A stretch of DNA of 64,000 nucleotides from Rhynchopus sp. YZ270_cl-10 (GCA_964035575.1 OZ037837.1:1798001-1862000), one strand, 5' to 3'. Numbered from the stretch's first letter, positions 9,761-21,875 are shown. Numbers and translations: made by a program. The notes: a model not told the origin generated them from the letters alone.

Positions 9761-9920
9761 TACGCACACTACTTTGTGAGCGGAAAGTGTCACGTCGTTC
9801 ACTCACCCAACCGTGCTCCGCAACACCACCACCCAACAGGTGATTTTTAGTGTGTGTGGAAGCGTCAACGCATCAAACAACTACAAGAAGGGGGGTGAGG
9901 GAACGACAAGTGACACTTTT
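9761..9920 (+). mobile_element. 160-bp element M160, copy 1
   Basis: The element starts TACGCACACTACTTTGTGAG and ends GTGACACTTTT. AAAGTGTCAC at 9784 and GTGACACTTT at the right end form terminal inverted repeats continued by GTCGTTC/GAACGAC. Copies at 28661 and 47717 appear base-for-base identical. It may be a very young MITE or a small RNA gene, as each copy ends in four or more T. Confidence 0.8.
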
Positions 9921-12285
9921 ATTTTCTTTCTTTTTACTGATGTAAGGGAGGGGGTTTTTTTTTGCCAATCACCTCCCCCCCCTTTCAGGAGAACTTCTCT
10001 ATTTTTTCTCCTTCCCCGCCGCTTTACTCGTATTTTCTTTCAGTGTCTGCGCCTGACTGAATAGTGAGGCGTTTGCACTTTCGACTTCTCTTTTCTTTTT
10101 AGACCGATGTGCAAAAAAAATAAAAAAAATATATAAATAACCAAAACATGTGTGCAATTACCGATTTAAACTTAGTGGCCTCAAGAGTGAGGCTCGTGAT
10201 CCTAAAGTCGAAACAAAAAAAAACAAAAAAAAAAAAAAAATCGTTTTCACCTCTCCCTTTTTTTTTCCCATTCAACACTTTTCTGTGCTGGTTTAGGGAG
10301 GGGTATTTTTAATAAAATGAAAAAAAACAAAAATTATTTCAACATTTTTTGCGAAATGAAATGAAAAAAAAAGGCTTTCACCCAAAGTGGGTCATTTTTT
10401 TTTATTGTAGACTTACAAGCATTCCCTATATAGTGGGACAAAAGCATCTGTTCAATGTTTGTGCAAGGAGGCATAATCATCTGTTACTAGTAAAAGGTTT
10501 ATTTTTAAATATTATCTGTTGTAATGCGTGGTTTATCACGCAAAATAGTTCAAGGTGACGTTTATTTTTTTATTTTATTTTTTGAATCTAGGTTGTACTC
10601 TGCTTCGGTAACCTCGGATTAGGTTCTTTTCTTTCACTATCAACTTCACTTTCTTTCTCCGAATCTCTTCTAAAAAAAAGCAAAAAAAAAAAAAAAAATG
10701 ATAATCTAAAATTCCCATTGAAAAATCCCCCCTGATCTTCCCCCCTCCTCCTCCCCCCTCCCCCCTCCTGTCTGTGTGTAAGCGTACATCACCCTTATCA
10801 GGATCTATGTTCATTTTGTTTGAACATTTTCATTATTTTATTATTTTTTTTTGACCCGTGTTACATCAACTCAAATCCATATTCATTTCCTCCCCCTCCT
10901 CCCCCCCGTTCCCTCCCCACACACACACTTTTTTTTTTTTTTTTTTTTTGCTCAGATTTTCTTTCCATTTTGCCCTCCCTCTGTTGATTTCTTAAAGAGT
11001 GTGAGGACTCCCCCACCCCCTCCCTTCCCGAGTCGGGGCCAGGCTCATCTTATTTTTAAAAAAAAGTTTTTATTTTGTCCACCAAAAAAAAAAAAAAACC
11101 ATCCACTCCTTTCATCCTTGACAACACATAGGAATTTGATTTTTTAGACCCCACCCCAAGCACAAAACAAACATAACAAAAACTTCATAAAAACCCATTC
11201 AAACACCCCAAGTTTGGTATTAAGGCTCTGCAAAGGTTTGCATGAGTTATTCTAGCTTTTTCTCTGTTTAAAAAAATGTTTTAGAGACCAATTTTCTCTT
11301 TTAATCGAATAGCAAACCCCAACCCAACCTTTAAAAACAAATATTGGAAAAATTCAGTTCTACTAAAATTTTTTTTTCAAAGAACAAAAACTAATACAAA
11401 TTTTCATATTGCCCCCAACCCCCCAATAAAACTCCCTCAACAAAACCCCCCAAAAATATTATTTCTTCTAAAAAAAATATCTCTCATTTCTCTCTGTTGG
11501 AGAAAGACAACAACTCCATTTTTTCTCTTTTCAAAAAAAAAAAAAAGAACATAAAATACATGTCTTGATCAGTTTCTCTCTTATTTTGGAGAGTACTTTC
11601 TATAGGGTCCAAAAACTCATGTTCGTTTTACTGACTCTCTTTTTCTTCTTGTATTTCAGATATTTTTTTTTTTGTGGAAAAAAAAAAAAAAACAAAAACG
11701 GTACTACTTCTTCATCGTTTATGCCCGAATGGTATTATTGAAATCAGCACTTCTCTCTCTCGCTGTAAAAAGGATATCTCATCTCGGATATCTCCAATAA
11801 TACAAAACCAGTTTTTTTAAATAAATTACAAAGACTTCAAACTCATAAGCCGCTTTTTTTGTTATCTATCTCTTCCTCTTCCTAGCCTAAACAAAAGCAA
11901 AATTTCCAGAATTTTTTTTTTGGCAATTTGGCGGCTTTTTTAGACTCTCATTTAGGAGTACTTTTCTTTTACATTTTTCTTTTTATTATCATGATGTAAA
12001 CCACGAAATGTAGGACTGCATGGTTGGGGTGTCCACCCCCCAACCATGCCAAGAATGGAGACTCTTGGCTTCGTTGATGGCAAACTAATTTCTTTTTTAT
12101 GCATAATGTCAACATCGAAATAGAAAAAGGACTGCATGGTTTTGGGGAGGGGTCAACCCCGGTGTACTCAAGGTACACTGTGTCATTGTATTTCAAGTAA
12201 ATTTTCTTTTTTTTTTTTTTTTTTTCTCTTTTTTAAAAAAATGCTGTGCGAGGCCAACACATTCATCTAAATCAGGTGAGAAAAA
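9921..12285. other. AT-rich intergenic region
   Basis: No gene is seen. It contains one H3 hairpin (10042-10079), a hairpin at 12018-12049 with 12-bp arms GCATGGTTGGGG and complement, one weak H2-like motif at 12243-12268, and long homopolymer runs. Confidence 0.6.
10042..10079 (+). repeat. Hairpin family H3, copy 2
   Basis: AGTGTCTGCGCC, then AGTGAGGCGTTTGCACT. The outer pair C-G of other copies is T-G here, so the stem is kept. TTTCGACTTCTCTTTTC follows, nearly the same as after the copy at 32868. Confidence 0.5.
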
Positions 12286-12323
12286 GGTGACTAAGCAAAA
12301 ACGAGAAGAGGCTTAGGTTCATC
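12286..12323 (+). repeat. Hairpin family H1, copy 4
   Basis: GGTGA, CTAAGC, an enlarged loop with ACGAGAAGAG, GCTTAG, GT, TCATC. Confidence 0.6.
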
Positions 12324-12413
12324 TACTATAATTTTCTAATTTTCTTTTTTTCTTCCTCTTCATCTGGGGATGCGTTCCCTTACCCGTTAGTGAGATATTT
12401 TTTTTTTTCTTCA

Positions 12414-12443
12414 AAATTGTTGACGCGTTTGCGTCAACAATTT
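12414..12443. repeat. Perfect 13-bp hairpin followed by T run
   Basis: AAATTGTTGACGC, loop GTTT, and the exact complement, then more T. It has the form of an intrinsic terminator, but there is no transcript to end here. Confidence 0.75.
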
Positions 12444-12476
12444 TTTTCAACTCTTTCTTCTTTTTGAGATATAGAG

Positions 12477-12504
12477 ATGTGTGCCCGAGAGTGCACATTC
12501 ATCT
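12477..12504 (+). repeat. Hairpin family H2, copy 1
   Basis: GATG, stem TGTGC, loop with CCGAGAG, stem GCACA, TTCATC. The plan is that of H1 with a different inner stem. A reduced copy is at 12591-12619. Confidence 0.55.
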
Positions 12505-12951
12505 TCAAAAATAAATAGTTTCTTCTTTTTTTTAAAAATTCCTTTCTATCGCAAGAATGCGCCCATTCTTTTCTAATTTATTTTTAAAATGATGTGCGCC
12601 AATGAGAAGCACATTCATTTCTTCGAGTTTCCCTCTTTTTTCAATTTTTTTTTATTTAAATTTTTCTTTGATTTCACCTGAAAACGGTCAGCTACCGTTA
12701 CTTTTTTTTTTTCTTTTTGAGGAATTTGGAAAGCCTTTCAAAAAAAAAGGTTTATATTTCCACTTTTTTGCTGTTTATTGTGCGATGTTTAACCTATATT
12801 GCGCGGAATACTTTATGTATACACGGCAGCCCAACTCAACACCGGATTTTTTTAGGCTATTTAGCCTTCCGGTGCAGCATACAGGACTTTCCTGAAAAGC
12901 AGAAGAAAGGAATTTTTTTTTTTTTGAAAACTTTTTTTTACCATTTTTAGG

Positions 12952-13130
12952 GAACGGAGCATGTTACGGTCCTGGAAGCTCCAAGAAAATGGAGTCGGTG
13001 GGCTTAATAGGAAGTTGCCTTCCTAAGCGTGCACACACAACTGGCAAAAGGGGAGGTGTCGTCACCTCACCTATCAATGAAATACCATTGCTTCCCAATG
13101 GTACACTCCAATATTGTTGCCCCTTTTTTT
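12952..13130 (+). ncRNA. Chain-of-hairpins element, candidate structured RNA
   Basis: Four successive perfect hairpins: CTCCA/TGGAG (12979-12994), AGGAAG/CTTCCT with loop TTGC (13009-13024), GAGGTG/CACCTC with loop TCGT (13053-13068) and TACCATTG/CAATGGTA (13083-13103). A run of seven T (13124-13130) follows. Partly homologous reverse copies at 38225-38375 and 63131-63195 keep the hairpins they contain. It could be a Pol III type small RNA or a SINE-like repeat; no A or B box is obvious. Confidence 0.45.
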
Positions 13131-13852
13131 GATATTTTTTTTTTATGTGTATTTCCCCAAAACGAGATGGTTGTGGGGAGACGAATGTCTCGGTTTTGAA
13201 CGTCCTTTTTGTGTACTTTTTCTTTTTGAATTAGAAAGTGTACTTAATCCATCTGCTTTTTACCCCCGCGAATAGGCCACGTACAAGGGCGCGTTTTCGG
13301 TCCTGTACGTGGGGTAAAAATCAGGTGGTTAATCATGAAATTTGATTTTTTCTTTCTTATTTTTTTCGCACCCTCTTTGCCTTCTTTTCGTTTTAGAAAA
13401 GAAAGTATATGAAATAATTTCTTTCTCTTTTCAGCACCACCGTTCGCTTTGGGTATTGGATAGATATATGCGCTCACATTTTATGGCGCAACAAATGTTT
13501 ACCCACCGGTCCCTTCCTTTTCTGTGGGGGGCCGCAAACCAAACCATTTTTTTTTGCTTTGCAGAGGACTTAAGCAGGCTTAGAGAATCTCCTTTTATTT
13601 CTTTCTACAAAAAAAAAACAAATATTGTGCATGCCTCTGACCGGGTTTTTGCGCTCTTACGACTTTTACTTCATATTGTTTTTCACGGGGTTGCCTACGG
13701 TCGTAGTATATTTTACGATCGTAACGATCGTTTTTGGGTATGATCGTAAAATATTGCACCACGACGATATGGTAAGCCATGTTTTTTAAAAGAATTTTCA
13801 AATTTTTTTTGCATTCCATAGAAAGGGTAACACCAAAAAACAAAAAATCATA

Positions 13853-13899
13853 TAGTGGAGCACACTCTAGGGTGTCTACACTAATACAACCAAGTTTTC
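13853..13899 (+). repeat. Hairpin family H4, copy 1
   Basis: TAGTGGAG, inner stem CACTC/GGGTG, TCTACACTA, then ATACAACCAAGTTTTC and an A run. TAGTG pairs with CACTA. Ten or more copies occur in the window. Confidence 0.65.
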
Positions 13900-14023
13900 A
13901 AAAAAAAAATAAAGTGCAGCCTAGTAGGCCCTACCCCCAAGATTCTTTTTTTTCTTTCTTCACAAAAAGCCTTCAGTGGGGGTTAAGGACAGCACTTTAT
14001 CTCCACCTTAGTATGTATAAAAG

Positions 14024-14064
14024 TAGTGCACACTCTCGGGTGGCTACACTATTACAACCAAGTT
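14024..14064 (+). repeat. Hairpin family H4, copy 2
   Basis: TAGTGCACACTCTCGGGTGG, then CTACACTATTACAACCAAG; the A run follows after a few bases. Confidence 0.6.
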
Positions 14065-14195
14065 ATTAAAAAAGAAAAAAATCAAGAGTTGGGCCAACAT
14101 TAAGTGACCCTAGGTTTTCCCAGTGCTTAGGTGATTGTCGACAACAACAGTCGTGAAGATGCAATGAGAAGATAGACACTAAAAAAAAAATTATT

Positions 14196-14234
14196 AGTGG
14201 AGCCCCTCCTCGGGGTGTCTACACTGATACAAAA
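14196..14234 (+). repeat. Hairpin family H4, copy 3
   Basis: TTAGTGGAGCCCCTCCTCGG, then GGTGTCTACACTGATACAA. The inner stem has changed but can still pair. Confidence 0.55.
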
Positions 14235-15080
14235 AAAAAAAAAAACCAAAGTTTTTCGAAAAGAAATATTTTGGGGTAAGGCTTCGGCATTACGTATAGA
14301 CGATGGGATAGATGGTGTACAGTGATTGTCGATACAAAAAAAAACTAGCATAGATACGACACATTGAATTTCTTCGGAACAGAATGACCTAAGATCAGAG
14401 AGCTTTTTTTTTGTGAACTTTTTGGAAAGAGTGGAGAAATGGAACGCTTCCGCTTTTACCTGAAAAGAGAATTTGAGGAAAAAGTGCACTTCTCTCTATA
14501 CTTGGCGGTTCACGTACAAGCCTAGGCTGTCCTGTTGCAAAGATTTGATGATAGTTGTATTATCCTATCACCAAAACTCTTTCTAGATAGGTGTCGATGT
14601 ATCTTTGGTTTGTTGTTAATAAGAAGGCGCTCATCAGGCCCTTGGAATTAGTCGACACAATTTTTTTTTTAAATATTTTTTAGCTAAACTCTCAACGGAT
14701 ACGGGTAAGATGACTAACACAACAATGCAGACACGGCGCGCTGTTTCTTTTTGTGGTGTGGTCGAGTCATCCCAAAAAAGGATGACAAAATAAAATGCGT
14801 TTGTCTCGTTTTCCCTCTTTTTTTGTGCCATGTAAAGGCGGCTTTTGACCCGGCTTTGCTTTGCCAAAAAAAAAAACCCCCCCTTTTTTTCTCCCCTTTT
14901 TTCATATTGATGAAACTTATATTTTCTTTTTCTCCACCTCACAACGTATCAAGGCGTGCTTCTGCACCCTATAGACTTCTTGTACATTATTGTACACAGA
15001 AACCGTCTTTTTTTTTTATCATGAAGAATATTGACGACGAGGCAGATTCTTCACGATTATCATGTTTTTTTTTGACAAGA

Positions 15081-15211
15081 ATGGTGCTTTCGGAAGTCGG
15101 TCAACGACCTGTCAGCGACGTGTCACGACCTGTCGGTGACCTGTCAATATCAGGGGGAGTGTGTAAAAAGTCCCCGTGTCAGCGACCTGTCAATATCGAC
15201 CCCTCCCAGAG
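15081..15211. repeat. GACCTGTC-rich inverted-repeat element
   Basis: GGTGCTTTCGGAAGTCGGTC at the left and AGAGCACC at the right enclose several CGACCTGTC units. A shorter copy is at 35009-35064. Confidence 0.55.
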
Positions 15212-15578
15212 CACCAAATATTTTTTTTTCTTGAAATAACAAACACAGCGAAAAGATCACGCTCATTTTTTTTTTTTTTTTTTTGTTTTTTTTTTTTTTT
15301 TTTTTTAAACTTTTTACCAAGCCCCTCCCCATCCTAGGTTGCACCTGAGTGAACCACTGTCCCCAACTATTTGATACACGACATATTTTTTTGCAAAAGA
15401 GGAACATACTTTTGTGCATTTCTCTATAATATTTTTTTTTAAGGGTGACTAATCATTCATCCTTTTAACTTTCTTTATTATCGAGACAACGATAGTGGTA
15501 AGATGTGCACGAGAAGCACGCTCATCTTTTTTTTTTTTTTTTGACATGATTTTTTTGGCCTGTTCTGACCAAAATAAC

Positions 15579-16241
15579 CAGGGATTACGCTCCACGTGTG
15601 GAACGTATGGAAATCCATACGTGAATTGTTTTTGAAAAGGTGGAATCCATACGTGTCCATACGTGTCCATACGTAGGTAATTTGGGTTTTGGATTGGGGC
15701 TGGGGTGGGGTAGGTGAGGAGTGGGGCTCCGCCCCCACCTCTCACCTACCCCCTACAGAATTCTATTTGTAGGAGACAATTTTCTATTTTACCGGAAAAG
15801 GAGCATGCAGCATGGCGAAAGAAAAAAGTAGCGTACCGTGCGCCTGCGGCGCTAGATTGCAATACACCCTTCCCATGACATAATAGGCAATTTTAAGCGC
15901 AATTTTTAGAAATGTTGCGTACCGTGGCTTCGCCAGAAACTTTCGTTTTAGCAAAATATGGAAGTAAAGTTTACGGAACTGGACCATAGTTACCAACGAA
16001 AGTGCCATTTTATGTCAAGATTTTTTAAAAATGTTGCGTACCGTGGCTTCGCCAGGAACATTTGGATACCATGACTGATGATTTCTCCAGTTCTTCGAAC
16101 TTTCACAACCCTTCTCAACCAACTTTGCCAGGGAGAGCGCGCGCGAAGCGCGCGCGGTTTTTAATTGTTTTTGCTTAGAATTGTACGTGTTGAAAATCCA
16201 TACGTACTTTTTTTATTTTTGGGGGAGCTGCGTAATCCCTG
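15579..16241. mobile_element. hAT-like element, 663 bp, 8-bp TSD AAAATAAC
   Basis: Termini CAGGGATTACGC in inverted orientation; AAAATAAC at 15571-15578 and 16242-16249. The left side carries a TCCATACGTG repeat shared with 25700-25810. Inside are five short stable hairpins: GTGGGG..CCCCAC (15720-15739), GCGCC TGC GGCGC (15840-15852), TGGC TTCG CCA twice (near 15925 and 16042) and a GCGCGC GAAG GCGCGC-like palindrome (16137-16155). No transposase is seen. Confidence 0.9.
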
Positions 16242-18037
16242 AAAATAACATTTGGACAAATACCCAGTCTTTTCTTTCTTGGGGGGTTTTCCTTATCACG
16301 GGGTTCCTCAAGTTTAAAAGAAGAAAAGGGTGTGGGTAGTGCCATTTGTGCAAGGAAGCTTTTCATTTTTTGACAACTCGTGGGGGGGGAAGCGGATGAC
16401 TCCCTCCTCCATAACCCACTCTGCAAAAATCGGGAGGAAACAAAAGTGCATTTTTTTTTGGGAATAAAATAACCAAATTTCAGGAAAAACAGATTTTTTT
16501 TTTTTTGAAAAAATCCCAGTTTTAATGTCTTAGACTCTAGACACCCCTTCCTCCCCCTGATTCATTTTTTAAAGACCACCAAAACAAAAAATTTTAAAAA
16601 GAGCACAAAAACAACAACTTTCATTAACTTTCAAAATCTTCCCTGATTCATAACATTGATCTCAATAGTATCTCCCCGACCCAAAACCCCACCTTTTTTT
16701 TTTTTCATGCATTTTTCCTTTTTTGTTTGCGATAACTCTATCTTACTCTACTCTTAAGTCCATCTTTTAAAAAAAAATGTTCTTAAGTTCATCGTTCACA
16801 ACTCTTTTTGCCCTGTCCATTACATTCCTCCCCAAATAAAACAGAAAAGAAAAAAAAATGTGCTGTCAGACAGTCTGTAAGGATACTTGCCTTTGAAAAG
16901 GCGGCCAGTAGTACATAATCTTAATTTTTTTAGAAAATGGGGGAAATGAGTAGGAGGGGGGGATATTGTCGTGCATACTAACCCCCTTTTTTTTTTGGGT
17001 GATATTTTAGGACAGAGCCCATCTTGGTGGCGGTGATTTGTCTCTAGAATTATAAAAGAAGTAAAAACTTAGTGTTTAGTGGAGAGCACACTCTAGGCTA
17101 CACTAATACAAAATTTTCAAAAAAAACAAAAAAAAAAAAAAAAAATCTTTCTCTCAACCACACAACTCCCTCATCTCATACCAGCTTCCTTTTTTTTTAG
17201 TGTAAAGCCCACAGCAGGAATTATTTTTCTCTAGCAAAAGTTTCCGCTGTGAGGGTGGATTTACACCAAAATATTTAAAAAAAAAACGTTTTTGGGGGAG
17301 AGACTGAGTAAAATACGCGGGTAGGATTTTTGGTCGACCTCAAAAACACAAAAAAAAACAAAAAAAAATATTGAGTGCAAGAACCCAGATACCGCCCCTT
17401 GGCGGGGCGATTGTTAAATACAAAAACCAAAACAACCAAAACAACATCCTTTCTTCCATCAAGTGAAATACAATTGCCCTCCCTTTAGTCTCATTCGTAT
17501 TTTGCTTCACGTACTTCATTTAGAACCACACCAACCCCCCACCCACTTTTTTGTGCCTACAGCACGTGTTCGCTCCAGCAGGTGCTGGGGAAAAAAAAGA
17601 AAAGAAAAGAAAAACATAAAAAAAGGGAGGTATAAAAAAAAAAGTAAATGCAATACGGCCACGGGTAGCGCGTATTCTGTATTTTTTTTCTCCTTTATTT
17701 CTTCTTTAGTTGCTATTTTTTGGATAGGGTCTTCCCCCTTTTTTTGACATTTTTTTTTTTTTTTGATTTTTGTTTCCCCCTGTTCTCGTGTGGGTACGAT
17801 GACCCCACGGAAGAATCGGTGCTTCTGCCTGATTTTCAGAGGCGTTTTTCTTTTTTGCTCTGTCAAAAACTATACTAATTGTACACTACAGAATAAATCC
17901 CCCTTTTTTTGTATATTTTTTTTTTGTCAGTTTTTGATAGTGAACACTATTTGAGGGTTCAATTTCAATCTGATTTTTCTCTCTTTTTTCACACAGTGTT
18001 CGAGTGGAATTGTGGTAAATCGTCAAAAAAAAAAAAA
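16242..18037. other. AT-rich intergenic region
   Basis: No gene is seen. It has one H4 copy (17076-17118, outer arms TTAGTG/CACTAA) and a small inverted-repeat element at 17199-17267 (GTGTAAA...TTTACAC). Confidence 0.55.
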
Positions 18038-18201
18038 AAAGTGTCATTTTTCATTTTGCCGTTCCCTCAGCCTTTCTTGTAGTTGTTTAATGTGCTGGGG
18101 ATTCCACACACACTGTCTCTCACCTGCAGGGTGATGGTGATGACGAGTGTGGTTGGGTGAGTGGATGACATGACACTTTTCGCTCACAAAGTAGTGAGCG
18201 T
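18038..18201 (-). mobile_element. Diverged reverse copy of M160
   Basis: Reading on the minus strand, CGCTCACTACTTTGTGAGCG is followed by AAAAGTGTCAT and, further on, the CCTCA and TTGTAGTTG motifs of M160. The 5' hairpin CGCTCAC/GTGAGCG is perfect here and imperfect in the young copies. Confidence 0.65.
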
Positions 18202-18821
18202 TCTAAAGAACATTTTTTTTTGAAAAATTTTTAAAAAAAAATTAACCGGGCTTAAAACCAGCCCACCCCTCGAGTTTCTTCCCTACTCAGTTACTCTCAT
18301 AAGAAAATGGAGAGTGAGGGACTCTTTCGCTCAAAAAAATGGTGCAAAAAAAAGGCAAAAAAAAAACTCAAATCTCAACATTTTTCAAGAATGAATTGAA
18401 AAAAATAATATTGGTGTTCTGCACTAAACGGACCCCACACTGTGCGAGGAGGGTTTCGACAATTGTGCAGAGTGCAAGAAAGATTTTTTTAAAAAAGCCC
18501 AACACTCATCCAAGGAAGGAAATAGGGGAACCCTTGCTTCTTCTTGGACTTGATGTGTATACAAAATCTTAGACACATAACATAAGATCAGCAAAAATAA
18601 AAAAATAGCAAAAAAAAAAAAACAACTTCATAAAACCAATCGAATTCCCCCGCCCTTCTCCCCTCATACATCCTTTAAATTTTTTTTTTGATAAAAACGC
18701 TTTCACTTACTCTCACAAGGGGTGCGGCACCTAACAGCCGTACCTAACAGAGTGTTAGCATTTTTATTTAGTCATTATTTAGTTTTATAGTTCTTTAGTT
18801 CTGTATTTAAAAAAATGCAAA

Positions 18822-18855
<34 letters not shown>

Positions 18856-19627
18856 GGAGCAGTGATGCAAGGTGGGTATTTTGGGGATTTTCTGTGGGGA
18901 TTTTCTCGACGGCTCCCGGTTCATTGTTTTATTTATTTTAGTTTAGTGCTTCTTTAGAATTTTACATGGTGAGCAAAAAAAAAAAAACGAGAGTTTTTTT
19001 TCTTTCTTTCATATTTTCGTATTTTTCATATTTTCAAAGTTCTCTCTCTCTTTATTATTTACTACCTCCTCTCTCTTTGTCCCCTATCCACTATCCCTCC
19101 ACCAAAAAAAGGCTTTTTTTTTCCGCCACTCAGTGACTGTTTTGGTTCGTCCAATACTATAAAATAGGACGTAAAACAGCCCACAGTTTTTCTTTTTTCA
19201 TGTGCCAGTAGTGGCATTTCCAATTTGGACCTCATTTTTCTCATTTCAAACGTCTTTAAAAAAAAAAAAAATGGAAGCGTATAACTAACAAACTCTCCCC
19301 CTATTTCGTTTCCCGTTTTTCCTGTGTGGGCGAAGATAGTTATTGACACCGTAGTATTTTTTGGGATTTGTTACCCAGAATTGCGATTCTTTCGAGAGTC
19401 AAAAACCACTTCGCCAAAATACACAAAAAAAAATTCTGTTGTGGGACAAAAAAATTATCCTTTTCATGTACACAAAAAAAATACTCGCCTCACGGGCAGG
19501 TATTCATTGATGTACAGAGCCTCGCCTACCCTCTTTAAAGAGATTGTTTTTTGTCCTATCAGCAAGAATTGTATTTAACAACATTGGCTTTGTGCGCAGA
19601 AGTGTTTTCGTGTCCACTGGATTATAA
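18202..19627. other. AT-rich intergenic region
   Basis: No gene is seen. It has a GA microsatellite (18825-18858) and repeat R1 (19271-19365: ATGGAAGCGTATAAC, CGTTTCCCGTTTTTCCTG, TATTGACACCGTAGTATT). R1 recurs at 37017-37110 and inside the NAGLU intron. Confidence 0.6.
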
Positions 19628-19729
19628 CAAATTCTTTGACCGTCCTAACGTTCGAACTTTTCAGAATTTTTTTTTTCTGGAAGTTCGACCTTTTTTACGG
19701 TCGATTATTTTTTTTGTACGAATCCAGTA
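19628..19729 (-). repeat. GTCGAAC palindromic MITE, copy 1
   Basis: It reads as an inverted copy of the elements at 23492-23603 and 32299-32409. Paired blocks GTTCGAACTTTTCAG and CTGGAAGTTCGACC lie between ACGGTC-type ends. A hAT-like element is inserted at its right edge. Confidence 0.65.
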
Positions 19730-20381
19730 CAGGGTATTAGGGTGAAAATCCAAAATCCCGGAAAAAACTGGTTTTTCTGGTTTTCTCTCCTGGGTGGCGA
19801 AAACTAGTTTTTCCGGCGAAAACCTCCACCGTTGACGGACACAGTCACCTTTTTCGGGTTTTTCGGGGGTGGGGTCCGTGTCTTATCCAGGAATCCAGAT
19901 TGGGGAGGTCAGCTTGTTTTTTGCTCAAAATATTTTTCGGCGCTGCTGACCATTGGGAACATAGGGACAGTATTTTTTTTTGCGGAGCAAAAAAATAATA
20001 TAAAATGGCGCCGCAGGCGAAAAATTTTGAGGGTACGGTGTAAAAATGTAGCTTTTTACACCACAGAGCCACTCAACGAACCCTTTTTTGCGGAGCAAAA
20101 AATGAAAAATGGCGCCGCAGGCAAAAAAAAAAATCAAGGAACAGCCATTTCACAAAGGCACTCCCGTGGTTCAACCACGGTTCTACCAGGCGGGGAAAAA
20201 ATGCAGGGGAAAAAATCGAGTCTGCCCTAATCTGGGGACGACATTTACAGAAAGGCCTGGTGAAAAGTGTCGGTTTTTTTTTTCCCCTCCAGATTTCTCT
20301 GTTTTTTTTTTTTTTTTTGAAAACCAGTTTTTGGAAAAACTGGTTTTCAAAACCAGTTTTTTTAACCACCCTAATACCCTG
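19730..20381. mobile_element. hAT-like element, 652 bp, 8-bp TSD ATCCAGTA
   Basis: Inverted termini CAGGGTATTAGGGTG; ATCCAGTA at 19722-19729 and 20382-20389. Subterminal CTGGTTTTTC motifs are inverted at the right end. It carries TTTTTTGC GGA GCAAAAAA twice (around 19985 and 20090) and GGCGCC GCA GGCG twice, a block shared with the element at 42977. Confidence 0.92.
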
Positions 20382-21339
20382 ATCCAGTATACTATTATTC
20401 TGTTTTTAATACTGGCACGAGTCTACGTCGAGAGGCATATTTTTATGTTTTGCTTTTCTATCTAGTGTATGACGATACTAGCACGTCGACAACGGAGGAC
20501 AAAGTAAAACAAATAGGACCAAAAGAACGTCAATAAATGCCTTGTATTAAAAGGATTCAAATAAATCGGAAAGCGTGGTTCCAAAGAAATAGTACTAACT
20601 TTAAGTACTAAAAAATTGTGGAAATCCGAATTCAAAAATGTGCAATGACCTGTATGTCTGTATTTTCGTGTATTTTCGGGTAGGTTCGCCCATTTCCCAC
20701 AAAAGCTGCATGCTGCGGTATTGAAACTCTTTTATACAATACGACCACTGTCAAAGCACATTATTTAATACTATAAAAGGGAGGGGGAGAAAAAAAAAAC
20801 AAGTAATTGCTATCGGAAAAAAAACGGCGTGTGCTGTGGAACTCCACCCTGTAGAAGTAACCTACAACACACCCAGCACTCTGCTCTTCTGCAGGTATGA
20901 TAACGCTCTTCGTACGCTGCCAGACCCACTGGGACGCCTGCATCTGAAACGTTCAAGAAGGGGGGCTGTCCTCTTCATCCAGCACCATCTGATCGATAGC
21001 GTCGTTGGACGTAGTCTCGGCAGGCTCGGCGTGTTCCAGATCGTTTTTGTCCACAGGGTCCCACGCAGTGTCGTCGTCGTTGGAGCAGTGCGGAAGAAGC
21101 ACAGAATGCACAGACGACAACACGTCGATCACACCAGGCACATCAGCACCTCCAGCAAATCGCTAGGATGCTACGGTGGTTTCGAAAACCACGCGGGGTT
21201 TTCCACAGCACACCCCGTTTTTTCCTTAGCAATTAGTTGTTCTTGTTGTTATTGTAATTTTCAACCACCTTCCTTCAACCCTTGTAGGATCAGTTCTAAT
21301 TTTTTTTCGCGAAAACTTGAAATGACACATTTCAAGAGA
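20382..21339. other. Intergenic region with one exon-like island
   Basis: Only the GC-richer island at 20953-21168 looks coding (see its own entry). The rest is AT-rich with no recognised feature. Confidence 0.5.
20953..21168 (-). other. Possible 3' exon of an unknown gene
   Basis: On the minus strand a pyrimidine-poor AG (TCCTAG) is followed by an open frame of about 71 codons with good composition, ending in stop. It contains SNDDDTAWDPVDKND and NDAIDQMVLDEEDSPPS, an acidic tail. GC content is above the surroundings. No upstream exon was found, so it may be a real short exon or a fragment left by a transposon. No family is recognised. Confidence 0.25.
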
Positions 21340-21875
21340 ACAAATTAAAAAGGGTCCTTATTTGCATTTTTGGGCTCTGCCCGTGCAGTGGTGGGGTCAA
21401 TCTCGAAAATTGGACAATTTTTTGACCACTTAAATTTTGAGAAATATGAGCCCGGTTGCTAATACGTGGGGCCCATTTTCGGCTAAAATTTTCCTCAAAA
21501 TCTGGTTTTGTAAAATTGACCCTTTACTCCCCCCCCACATCGATTTCAATACTATACCTTACTTCACCTACGGTTACCCTTACAGGGGGGTGAAGGAAGG
21601 TATGTTGACAAATTAAAAAGGGTCCTTATTTGCATTTTTGGGCTCTGCCCGTGCAGTGGTGGGGTCAATCTCGAAAATTGGACAATTTTTTGACCACTTA
21701 AATTTTGAGAAATATGAGCCCGGTTGCTAATACGTGGGGCCCATTTTCGGCTAAAATTTTCCTCAAAATCTGGTTTTGTAAAATTGACCCTTTACTCCCC
21801 CCCCACATCGATTTCAATACTATACCTTACTTCACCTACGGTTACCCTTACAGGGGGGTGAAGGAAGGTATGTTG
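21340..21875. repeat. Tandem duplication, 2 x 268 bp
   Basis: Units start ACAAATTAAAAAGGGTCC (21340 and 21608) and end GAAGGTATGTTG, with no difference seen. Each has the GTGGTGGGGTCA motif that also occurs at 2690, 2872, 6160 and 42605. Confidence 0.9.

Larger units (their letters stand above)
13131..15578. other. Intergenic region with H4 copies and palindromes
   Basis: No gene is seen. It holds a two-tier palindrome at 13255-13321 (inner arms CCACGTACA and complement), another at 13701-13763 built on TATTTTACGATC and complement, three H4 copies, and a GACCTGTC-rich element at 15081-15211. Confidence 0.6.

Noticed and set aside
9813-10064. Open frame starting LRNTTTQQVIF, repeated at 28713
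   Set aside because: It lies in the M160 element and diverges at its edge; the frame is a by-product of identical element copies.
12414-12443. Intrinsic (rho-independent) terminator
   Set aside because: Shape fits, but this is not a bacterial genome and no gene ends here.
20836-21348. 170-codon frame on the + strand
   Set aside because: The opposite strand has the better composition and an acidic, protein-like end; the + frame is its shadow.
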